Origin: Chrysogorgia sp. JL179-B06
Taxonomy: Eukaryota > Cnidaria > Anthozoa > Scleralcyonacea > Chrysogorgiidae
Length of the DNA: 64,000 nucleotides
Direction: 5' to 3'
Assembly: GCA_035772405.1 (NCBI GenBank)
Contig: JAYKKM010000032.1
Span: forward strand, 1,828,501 to 1,892,500
The first letter of the stretch is position 1. Each line of letters begins with the position of its first letter. Shown here one piece after another: positions 54,922-64,000 of this stretch. The position numbers and the translations under genes were made by a program. The notes beneath the pieces are model-generated. The model saw only the letters and a program-made list of their open reading frames with translations. It was not told the origin of the DNA and did not search any database.

Positions 54922-56148
54922 ATGAATAGTAACAAAGACTTATCACCGCATGCAAAGAAGTCTAGCATGTCTACAATCAAAGGACCACGTACACGACACG
55001 TCGTGACTTTGAACCCTAACAAGGCTAACCCTAACGAAACACTCTACATTAACATACCAAAACTCAAACCAGACTCATGTTTAGTCCCAGGAAGTCTACA
55101 CATCCTGTTTGACTTTAAAAATGCAAACGCTAAGAGTTGGTTTTTGAACAACTTGTCTAAACTTTTACAAAGTCAACTGACTATTAAAATGGCTGGAGAA
55201 GTTGCGTACGACAATGTTGGTGAGTCTACCATCGCTGTTTACAAAGATCTCTGGAAACCTGAGAGTGAACGAGACGAGATGATGGAGTTCGGTGTTGCTG
55301 GAGAGAACTTGCGAAAGTTAGTGTCTAAAGACGACAGTGGAGCCGCGAGTGGAAATGTCTCAAAAGTTTCTGACGCGTTGGTGTTTGGTGTTTTTGGTAC
55401 AAAACAAAAAATATCTCTCGATAAAATTTTGGGAGACTCTGGGTTGTACGCTCCGTACTCTATGAGCAACAACCTACAGTTCGCTATCAAGTTACCAAGT
55501 GCTACTGACATCATGGTTGCACAATCTGGCAGTGCTGTTGGAGGGTACTCTCTAGAGAATCTAGAACTTGAGTACGAAACAATAGACAACTTGGATTTGG
55601 CTAGTGAGATCACAAGTTTGTACATGGTTGGAAAGTCACTACCGTACGAACATGTTACACTCATGAAAAAGAGTCCATGGGGAAAAGGTGAAACCTTGAT
55701 TAACGAAAACATTAATTTACCACGAAAGAGTATGAAAGCTGTGGTGTTGTTATTCACCAAAGCTGCAATTACTGACTCCGAAGAGTTTGTGTACCCTAAC
55801 ATCGACAGTGTAAAAGTCACTATCGAAGGTGTTCCTAACGAAGTCTACAGTCAAGGAATTCCAAAGTCAAGGTATTACTCTGAAGCTGAACGTCTATTTG
55901 GTCAAGTCGACCAAAGTGTTACACATAGGGAGTTCTACAAAGATAGCTTGGCATTGGTAATAGATTTGCGAAGCACTAAAGACCAAAAAGTACATGGGTC
56001 TGGTAAAAAGATTATGAATACGCAAAGTGGGATTCTACTGGAAATCACAAAGCGTGCAACTACGACAGACTTGATATGTCATATATTTGTGCTATCAGAC
56101 GCGTTGTTAAGCATTACATCGGGAAACCTAAAAAGTATTCAGTACTAG
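54922..56148 (+). CDS. Major capsid protein candidate (double jelly-roll type), 408 aa
   Basis: Longest intact rightward gene. Early TRHVVTLNPNKANPNETLYI and SCLVPGSLHILFDFKNANAK, central LVFGVFGTKQKISLDKILGD, and late PNIDSVKVTIEGVPNEVYSQ followed by GIPKSRYYSEAERLFG. This pattern, the length and the position between the penton-like gene and the packaging ATPase fit the double-jelly-roll capsid proteins predicted for Polintons. It has its own promoter signal and 3' hairpin, and no frame breaks. Confidence 0.75.
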   Translation: MNSNKDLSPHAKKSSMSTIKGPRTRHVVTLNPNKANPNETLYINIPKLKPDSCLVPGSLHILFDFKNANAKSWFLNNLSKLLQSQLTIKMAGEVAYDNVGESTIAVYKDLWKPESERDEMMEFGVAGENLRKLVSKDDSGAASGNVSKVSDALVFGVFGTKQKISLDKILGDSGLYAPYSMSNNLQFAIKLPSATDIMVAQSGSAVGGYSLENLELEYETIDNLDLASEITSLYMVGKSLPYEHVTLMKKSPWGKGETLINENINLPRKSMKAVVLLFTKAAITDSEEFVYPNIDSVKVTIEGVPNEVYSQGIPKSRYYSEAERLFGQVDQSVTHREFYKDSLALVIDLRSTKDQKVHGSGKKIMNTQSGILLEITKRATTTDLICHIFVLSDALLSITSGNLKSIQY

Positions 56149-56166
56149 ACAAGAGTGGGATATGTG

Positions 56167-56196
56167 TTTTTTCTTATATTACGATATAAGAAAAAA
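56167..56196 (+). terminator. 3'-end hairpin after the capsid gene
   Basis: TTTTTTCTTATAT-TACG-ATATAAGAAAAAA: a 13-bp perfect stem, 18 bp after the stop at 56,148. Confidence 0.7.
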
Positions 56197-56199
56197 AAT

Positions 56200-56210
56200 T
56201 ATAAAATAAA
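56200..56210 (+). promoter_or_regulatory. TATAAAATAAA box, ATPase gene
   Basis: Two bases before ATG 56,213, directly after the hairpin stem. Confidence 0.65.
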
Positions 56211-56212
56211 AG

Positions 56213-56833
56213 ATGGATATCCCGTTTAACATGTTGATAGTAGGACCAACCTATTGTGGAAAAACTTTCTATCTCTTAGAGATGTTAGAAAAACATTTCA
56301 AAGGAACATTCGATTACATTGTTCTTCTTTGTCCCACCATACTCTGGAACACGACATATCATAAATGGAAATATTTTCACGACACAAACTTCATTGTTCT
56401 ACCTGTCGAACAGGACAATGTGAACACAATGATGAAATACGTTGTTGACGTATACACCAACACGAACACACTTATTATTCTAGATGATTGTGCAAGTGGA
56501 CAAGATGTAAAAAACAGAACTAGTGAACTTGTCAAGTTAGGCTACTCTGGTAGACACTACGGGTTGTCTACTATTGTTCTAACACAACAGATGACAAGTA
56601 TTGCAAAACCTTATCGAGAGAACATCTCGAGAATAACAAGTTTTCATAACACAAACAAAAAAGATATGATAGAACTTATCAACGACTATTTGAATGGTGT
56701 TTCCAAAGAAGATGTGATATGTATCACAAAAGAATTAAGGGAAAAGAAACACGCATGTTTAGAAATAAATCTTAGACACCCATACGGATACGAAGTCATT
56801 TCTCCTGAACAAAATTTACTAAATAAAGAATGA
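56213..56833 (+). CDS. Genome packaging ATPase (A32/FtsK-HerA type), 206 aa
   Basis: Walker A GPTYCGKT at residues 11-18 and Walker B LIILDDC at about 87-93, followed by a sensor-like LTQQMTSI (about 124). A complete small FtsK/HerA-type ATPase as found in Polintons, where it is expected to pump DNA into capsids. Intact. The last codons overlap the next start as ATGA, so the two genes are tightly linked. Confidence 0.93.
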   Translation: MDIPFNMLIVGPTYCGKTFYLLEMLEKHFKGTFDYIVLLCPTILWNTTYHKWKYFHDTNFIVLPVEQDNVNTMMKYVVDVYTNTNTLIILDDCASGQDVKNRTSELVKLGYSGRHYGLSTIVLTQQMTSIAKPYRENISRITSFHNTNKKDMIELINDYLNGVSKEDVICITKELREKKHACLEINLRHPYGYEVISPEQNLLNKE

Positions 56834-57333
56834 ATCCAGAAGATTTGACTAACTCTGCGAAAGCGCAGCGAGCGTCTGCGAAAGAAGAGACGACAAACCC
56901 GGAGAATCCTGAAGACATTGCGAAGGATGTTGATAGAAAAAGGGATGAACTTTTACTTTTAGCGAGTGACGGTGAAATAAAAAAAAGTGAAGCGTACATC
57001 AAAAAAGCAAATGCAAAAACTATACTAAAAATGTACGCAGAGTACGAAGCTGAAGTTCGAGAGAAAAGCACAATCTTTTTGTGCGATATGTTTCTAGCGA
57101 AGTTCGCAATGATGATGGGTGGTCTCGACGCAGTGGAAAAACCTGAGGAGATGGAGAAAGAACTCAAAAGAGACCCGTATCTCAACAAAGATTTGAAAAG
57201 TCTCATGTCAAAACTAACACCAATGATTCCATTCCTTGGACTACTCTCTGGTGGTCTCACTGTAGGAAAACACGTGTATAGTCATACTAAGAATGACAAA
57301 CAAGAAGAGAAACAAGAAGAAAAAGAAGTTTGA
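56830..57333 (+). CDS. Unknown Polinton protein with hydrophobic C-terminal helix, 167 aa
   Basis: Starts within the ATPase stop (ATGA overlap) and is preceded by CTAAATAAA. N-terminal third is charged and disordered, middle is helical with YIKKANAKTILKMYAEYEAE, and a hydrophobic stretch LTPMIPFLGLLSGGLTVGKH lies at about 128-147. The tail repeats KQEE. Intact. Could be a scaffold or membrane-associated virion protein; no family recognised. Confidence 0.65.
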   Translation: MNPEDLTNSAKAQRASAKEETTNPENPEDIAKDVDRKRDELLLLASDGEIKKSEAYIKKANAKTILKMYAEYEAEVREKSTIFLCDMFLAKFAMMMGGLDAVEKPEEMEKELKRDPYLNKDLKSLMSKLTPMIPFLGLLSGGLTVGKHVYSHTKNDKQEEKQEEKEV

Positions 57334-57345
57334 TTTAAAACACTC

Positions 57346-57354
57346 TATAATAAA
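57346..57354 (+). promoter_or_regulatory. TATAATAAA box, zinc-ribbon gene
   Basis: Three bases before ATG 57,358. Confidence 0.65.
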
Positions 57355-57357
57355 GGA

Positions 57358-58299
57358 ATGGGAGAATATAGTGAAGATATGTATAGTGAAGAACTCAGCG
57401 AAGAAGAGTATAGTGAAGAACTCAGCGAAGAAGAGTATAGTGAAGAGAAAAAGTCTATCGCAAGACCCTTGTCGTCACATTTGGACAACCCTCTAGAATC
57501 CGTCTACGAGAGGATGGAGTTGTTCAAAAAAATGTTAAAAGACCTAAAGGGAGAGAAAAAAGACCTAGAGGGAGAGGAAAAAGAGCGTAGTGGATGTGAT
57601 CATGAACATGTAGAGGAAGTTCAAGCGTCTTTGATTTGTACGTCATGTGGTGAGGAACTCGAACGTGTACTAACAAGAACATCAAACGCAGGGAGGATTG
57701 AACGATCTCCCAAAAAGAACGTGAACGCCCGTTTTAAAAGTTTCGCGAGACTAGTTAAGAAAGTGAGTAAAAAAGTAAACATAGAAAAATACATCGAGAG
57801 ACTAGAGGAAAACTTTAAATCTCTAGAGAGTGGTTTTAACCGTTTTGACGGTACTTTTCCAATCTATAAGAAAAGATTTTTTAATCTACACTTTGTACTC
57901 TCCAAACTACTAGAGCGTCATGGTGTATACGCTAACAAAGAGAATGGTCTTAGAGTTCCAAAAAAGAACAATGTGTTTGAGTTTAACAACTTGGTTAGAG
58001 ATAGACTACAGTGTGAAGAGTGTGTGTCACTAGGACACCATTGCGAAGAGTGTGAAAACTATGAAGAGTGGGAGTGGAGAAAGGTAGACAAGACTAACAA
58101 AGACGAGTGTAATACACACCACAAAAAGTGGGAAGAGTTTCACTATCAACAAGGTAGAGGTGAGAGATATAGACTTGAGCGAATAGTCATTTACAACAGA
58201 AATCATATAGACGAACAAGCACGTAGAAGAGTCTATCTACAAAGAGATTACGAGAGAATAGAAGAAGACGAATATTGGAGAGGAAGGTACAGTATGTGA
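57358..58299 (+). CDS. Zinc-ribbon protein resembling late transcription factors (VLTF3/TFIIB-like), 313 aa
   Basis: Intact. Residues 1-40 repeat EEYSEELS, acidic. A zinc ribbon at about 80-105: CDHEHVEEVQASLICTSCGE with EL. After a basic linker comes a helical domain with KYIERLEENFKSLESGFNRF and YKKRFFNLHFVLSKLLERHG, like the body of VLTF3-type late factors of large DNA viruses. A second cysteine/histidine cluster (CEECVSLGHHCEEC) lies near 220-235. If correct it would direct RNA polymerase to the TATAATAAA/TAAATG boxes. TFIIB-like or unrelated zinc proteins are alternatives. Confidence 0.5.
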   Translation: MGEYSEDMYSEELSEEEYSEELSEEEYSEEKKSIARPLSSHLDNPLESVYERMELFKKMLKDLKGEKKDLEGEEKERSGCDHEHVEEVQASLICTSCGEELERVLTRTSNAGRIERSPKKNVNARFKSFARLVKKVSKKVNIEKYIERLEENFKSLESGFNRFDGTFPIYKKRFFNLHFVLSKLLERHGVYANKENGLRVPKKNNVFEFNNLVRDRLQCEECVSLGHHCEECENYEEWEWRKVDKTNKDECNTHHKKWEEFHYQQGRGERYRLERIVIYNRNHIDEQARRRVYLQRDYERIEEDEYWRGRYSM

Positions 58300-58390
58300 A
58301 ATATTTAGATTGGTGTTTTACACCAGAGTGGATTAACCAAACACCTAAATTTAGTGGAGTCTCAAAATATAAGTGAAACAAGTGAAGAGC

Positions 58391-58418
58391 ATTTTATAAT
58401 TTTTTCAAATTATAAAAT
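58391..58418. terminator. Hairpin between convergent genes
   Basis: ATTTTATAATT ... AATTATAAAAT, an 11-bp stem lying between the stops of the + gene (58,299) and the - gene (58,429). Confidence 0.65.
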
Positions 58419-58428
58419 ATTTTATTAT

Positions 58429-58638
58429 TTATTCCTCAACCACTTTCGACTCTACATTCTCAAACTTTTTGTCTACGTGACTCTCATACCCAGCTAGAAC
58501 ATCGAACTCTACTACACCATCTTCTTTTCCAAATTTCACACCAAGTTTTATTCTTCGGTGAGTGTTCACAGTCATGTTGTGTAGTGGTTGCGTTGGTTGT
58601 GTTGGTTGGTCTTGGTTTTTACTCGATAGACATCCCAT
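58429..58638 (-). CDS. Small acylation-motif protein, 69 aa
   Basis: MGCLSSKNQDQ at the N-terminus: glycine 2, cysteine 3 and serine 6 fit the N-myristoylation/palmitoylation consensus of membrane-targeted proteins. A polar, glutamine/proline-rich linker follows, then a mixed domain (RIKLGVKFGKEDGVVEFDVL). Promoter box TAAAATAAA directly precedes the ATG. It lies just inside the right terminal repeat. No family recognised; membrane anchoring is inference. Confidence 0.6.
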   Translation of the reverse strand: MGCLSSKNQDQPTQPTQPLHNMTVNTHRRIKLGVKFGKEDGVVEFDVLAGYESHVDKKFENVESKVVEE

Positions 58639-58647
58639 TTTATTTTA
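58639..58647 (-). promoter_or_regulatory. TAAAATAAA box, 69-aa gene
   Basis: Minus-strand CTAAAATAAA fused to the ATG at 58,638. Confidence 0.6.
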
Positions 58648-58714
58648 GCGTCACTAGGACACAAAGACATCAAATAGGAGGTTGGCTGGGGTTGGTTGGC
58701 TGGGGATGGAGGTA

Positions 58715-59197
58715 GGAGGTTGGGGAGAGGTTGGGGAGAGGAGTGGGACGAGAGACGTCTGACGTCCGAGTTATTTTTCTTCGAATTTCGAAAGACACAA
58801 GACACCAACAGGACTTCGACGGACCAAGAAAAGCTAGGACAAGCCGGCGTACTGGGACAAGATTGGCCGCCATCTTGGATTTGGAATAGAAAATTTTGAG
58901 TTGACGTCATCTTGGATTTGGGGTAGAAAATTTTGGTTGACGTCATCTTGGATTTGGAATAGAAAATTTTGAGACGACGTCATCTTGAATTTGGAATAGA
59001 AAATTTTGGTTGACGTCATCTTGGATTTGGAATAGAAAATTTTGAGTTGACGTCATCTTGGATTTGGGGTAGAAAATTTTGGTTGACGTCATCTTGGAAT
59101 TTGTGGTAGAAATGGAAATACTGGGACAAGCCGGCGTACTGGGACAAGATTGGCCGCCATCTTGGATTTGTCCCAGAATCCGCAATTCTCTACTACT
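58715..59197. repeat. Right terminal inverted repeat of the Polinton
   Basis: 483 bp, reverse complement of 40,834-41,278 with one extra 36-37 bp tandem unit. Ends ...gcaattctctactact. Frames of up to 124 codons in it are repeat-derived. Confidence 0.95.
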
Positions 59198-59203
59198 AAT
59201 ATC
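59198..59203. repeat. Right target-site duplication (AATATC)
   Basis: Differs from the left copy AACATC at one base; the empty-site copy at about 59,700 (read on the minus strand) has AACATC. Confidence 0.85.
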
Positions 59204-59303
59204 TAGTCATAACACGGTGTTTCATGCTTAACGCAATCATCAGACGACTGACGGACTATAACGTGTCACTGAATAAATATACTTGTGAGGCGGAAGTGTT
59301 AAT
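59204..59303. repeat. Arm 1 of the PLE inverted repeat that received the Polinton
   Basis: tagtcataacacggtgtttc...gcggaagtgtt is the reverse complement of 59,606-59,703. Together with 40,801-40,833 it reconstitutes the uninterrupted arm. Likely one of the terminal repeats of a Penelope-like element. Confidence 0.85.
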
Positions 59304-59685
59304 TGTCAGGCGGTATTGTCTTGAAGTTACACAATAAGTGCTTATTAACATGGCGACAGTTTGATAAGATTTCGTTTCTTTTGTTCAGGAGGTTGAGTTT
59401 CTGAAAAGTAATGTGATATTTTTCAGCTAGGCAGAGTTCGCATCTTTTGGAGCCGTTTTTGAAGGCAGGCGATCTGTCCAGGATTGACCACTTTATTTCC
59501 GTGTTGGTGGCGTTGTCTCGCAGGTTCCAGATGTGCTTTGAAAGCTCTGTTGCGTTGATTTTGGTTCGGTAGCGCAGTGAGTTTCGATGTTTGTAGAGTC
59601 GGTCTATAAACACTTCCGCCTCACAAGTATATTTATTCAGTGACACGTTATAGTCCGTCAGTCGTCTGATGATTGCGTTAAGCAT
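59299..59685 (-). pseudogene. Penelope-like element endonuclease C-terminus
   Basis: Minus-strand frame of 128 codons: KHRNSLRYRTKINATELSKH (the GIY-YIG helix with Arg/His), IWNLRDNATNTEIKWSILDR, and CELCLAEKYHITFQKLNLLN then KRNEILSNCRHVNKH. This is the typical end of cnidarian-type PLE proteins. The GIY-YIG motif itself is missing, and the first residues come from the inverted repeat, so it is a 5'-truncated copy. Confidence 0.8.
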
Positions 59686-59737
59686 GAAACACCGTGTTAT
59701 GACTAGATGTTTTAGATAATTTTAAATTTTTCACTAT
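59606..59737. repeat. Arm 2: intact (empty-site) copy of the Polinton target
   Basis: Read on the minus strand, ...tatctaaaacatctagtcat... runs continuously through the point where the Polinton is inserted in the other arm (40,833 | 59,204). Confidence 0.85.
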
Positions 59738-59886
59738 ATATATATATATATATTAATATAAATATTTATTTCTAAATGCCGACACAAGATGAAACGCATC
59801 ATTACACGCCAATGACATGACGTCATCATATAAATATCACCATAAAACACACCATATAAATGAATAGTCACATCGAATCTTAATCA

Positions 59887-59930
59887 GTTGTCTGAAGATC
59901 GTCTAACGGCGTGAAACTCCGAGTAACAAC
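59887..59930 (+). ncRNA. Hammerhead ribozyme (PLE type)
   Basis: Stem I GUUGU (59,887-59,891) pairs with ACAAC (59,926-59,930). Core CUGAAGA; stem II CGUC/GGCG with loop UAAC; GAAA at 59,913-59,916; stem III CUC/GAG with one-base loop; cleavage after UA at 59,925. All catalytic positions are present. It lies in PLE-related DNA and is directly followed by a (TA)n tract. Confidence 0.75.
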
Positions 59931-59953
59931 AATTATCATTTAAGTTTTTACGG

Positions 59954-60179
<226 letters not shown>

Positions 60180-60192
60180 CCTGCTCATCAGC

Positions 60193-62602
<2,410 letters not shown>

Positions 62603-62639
62603 CGCTACATGCGATCGATCTTCAGGCAACTGACAGATC

Positions 62640-64000
62640 GGATTAAACTATAGTTATTATATATACATGTCATTATTTGGTGTCCCATTACATGTCGACA
62701 ACTCGAAAAAATCTCACTTCGTCTGTTCAGGAAGTCCTTTTTCTTAGCTTTCATTAGTAAAAGTTTTTCTTCAAGGCATAAATTGCATCTTCTTGACCCT
62801 GGTCTAATACGCTCCTATTTGTTTGATTATGCCCTTGCCGTTTTCAGCATCCAAACATATTTTGAAAGTTCAGTTTCACTTGCGTTTCTGAAGGATTTCA
62901 AATGGTTTCGGTATCTTTGTTTGAAAGCGTTGGCTATTATTCCGATGTACTTCTTGGTCTCACCGTTATCTGCTGTAGTGACTTCGACTTGGTAGACAAC
63001 GCTTTTCTTCATGCATTTTCCTGCGATTGGACATTCGTCTGGTTTTCGGCAGTTGCAGGTTTGTTCAACGGTATTTACGTCCTGTTTATGTTTCGCGTTT
63101 TTGTTCAAGATGTGGTTGCTGTGTTTGCGAATAAAATTTTGCATGTTGTCCATGCAACTGTATAGCTAACTCTTATCGTGTATCTGTTAAATAATTTGTT
63201 AAGTTTGTGTGATGGTGGGAAGTGTTTGTCAATAAGTTGCAAAAAGTTTCGTGCAATGTTTGTTCTGACGTTTTTACTATAAGGTGGGTTGTACCATATA
63301 ATGTTTCGTCGTCTGTTTTGTCTCGTATTGTTGTTTATGTTGCCTTCGTTCTGGTTAGTTGGTTCGCATGTAAGGTTCGTATCAAAGTTACTTTGTTTCA
63401 AGGCGTCATTGTAAATAGGGGAAGCTGTGTAAAACGTTTCTTCGTCACATGATAGTTTGTTTTATGCGCTTGTTAATAGATGCGGGTAGTTGTCGGATAA
63501 TGGATGGGGGGGTGATTTGAAAAGCGGTTAATGTGTAGTGTTTCGTTGTTTGGTTTTCGGTAAGATCTAAATTTTACGTTTGTTAAGTCAAATGTTACGT
63601 CCATAAAGTGTATACGCTCTTCAATTTTGATTCCACAGTAATCTTAAGGCCAAAACTGTCAAAAATGTTTATTAAATATTTTCTTGCTTTGTCTGCCAAT
63701 CTTGCCGACGTTATGTTGAGTGCAGCTAGCCCATCGTCGCGGTACAAGCTAGCCGACATTCCTTCCAAATCGATTTACTAGCGAGTTTAAGGCATAAAGC
63801 CCAACTAGCTCACAAACTTCAGCCCCATCAAAACTTCCCATAGTCACGTCGAACGTGCTATTACTTCTCTTCGTCCATGCGCGGCCGTTATTGAACAGGA
63901 GTGACTTTCAAGCATGTTTTATGATGTTTATGTCACTGTCGGAGATGGTGGTGAATTGCTTGCCCCATGAAATGGCGCGGTCAAGTATCTTCAGAGATAG
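62640..64000 (-). pseudogene. Penelope-like element with RT and GIY-YIG relics
   Basis: Minus strand. At 63,730-63,744 the RT catalytic motif YRDDG of Penelope-like elements is seen, followed by LAALNITSARLADKARKYLI. At 63,401-63,105: NIIWYNPPYSKNVRTNIARN, FLQLIDKHFPP and a CxxC-like linker. At 63,153-62,827: CNCRKPDECPIAGKCMKKSV (cysteine cluster), VYQVEVTTADNGETKKYIGI (GIY-YIG motif) and FKQRYRNHLKSFRNASETEL (conserved helix), then SKYVW. Stops and frameshifts separate the parts. The 5' end lies beyond the window. Confidence 0.88.

Larger units (their letters stand above)
40834..59197. mobile_element. Maverick/Polinton DNA transposon, 18.4 kb
   Basis: Long terminal inverted repeats, a 6-bp target duplication and the diagnostic gene set: protein-primed family B DNA polymerase, retroviral-type integrase with chromodomain, A32/FtsK-like packaging ATPase, major capsid candidate and penton-like protein. 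Left genes run leftward (41.4-48.3 kb), right genes mainly rightward (48.8-58.3 kb), with a 44-bp tandem repeat between the blocks. I could not find an adenovirus-type maturation protease. Nested elements: a mariner derivative (47,022-47,833) and a hAT MITE (50,284-50,437). The copy is decayed in polymerase and integrase but structurally whole. Confidence 0.97.

Overview
The window looks like part of a repeat-rich, AT-rich invertebrate nuclear genome. The retroelement families recognised by eye (a degenerate gag-pol around 9.1-11.7 kb, GIY-YIG Penelope-like elements, palindromic MITEs) are of kinds I associate with cnidarians, perhaps an anthozoan; this taxonomic guess is inference. Host coding sequence is scarce: an Ig-like exon pair (38.4-39.0 kb, +), a cysteine-cluster exon (35.1-35.6 kb, -) and a C2H2 zinc-finger exon present in two inverted copies (about 5.1 and 7.9 kb). 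Almost everything else is mobile DNA, nested several layers deep.

Layout. 0-1.4 kb: three fragments of one Penelope-like (PLE) endonuclease. 4.9-8.1 kb: a large inverted duplication, C-rich on one arm and G-rich on the other, carrying MITEs. 9.1-11.7 kb: a decayed gag-pol element with a palindromic insertion. 14.85-19.35 kb: Ty3/gypsy element 1 (5-bp target duplication GCTTA) inside an older PLE copy. 20.2-22.8 kb: two LINE fragments around a (TA)n tract and a 238-bp tandem array. 26.66-32.86 kb: Ty3/gypsy element 2 with a Harbinger-like element inside its integrase. 32.9-34.3 kb: a LINE RT fragment split by a TTAA-flanked foldback element. 39.4-40.4 kb: a PLE with hammerhead ribozyme motifs on both sides.

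40,834-59,197: a nearly complete Maverick/Polinton, with terminal inverted repeats of about 445 and 483 bp and a 6-bp target duplication differing at one base. The uninterrupted target sequence is still present nearby in inverted orientation (59,606-59,737). It carries protein-primed DNA polymerase B, a chromodomain integrase, a packaging ATPase, a double-jelly-roll major capsid candidate, a penton-like protein, membrane proteins and a zinc-ribbon protein resembling late transcription factors. Nearly every gene has a TATAATAAA-like box just before its ATG, and most transcription-unit ends carry an AT-rich hairpin. The polymerase, integrase and several accessory genes are broken by frameshifts or insertions, while capsid, penton-like and ATPase genes remain open.

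59.2-64 kb: PLE fragments, (TA)n tracts and self-cleaving RNA motifs. Nine tandem 238/240-bp units (60,351-62,477) each encode, on the minus strand, a complete type I hammerhead ribozyme with matched stem I, canonical core and very short stem III. This is the architecture of metazoan retrozymes, small non-autonomous retroelements that give circular RNAs. A separate hammerhead sits alone between (TA)n tracts at 60,193-60,238, and PLE-type hammerheads occur at 59,887, 39,397 and 40,366. I consider this ribozyme landscape, and the Polinton's own transcription signals, the most interesting content. All assignments were made by eye without database searches.
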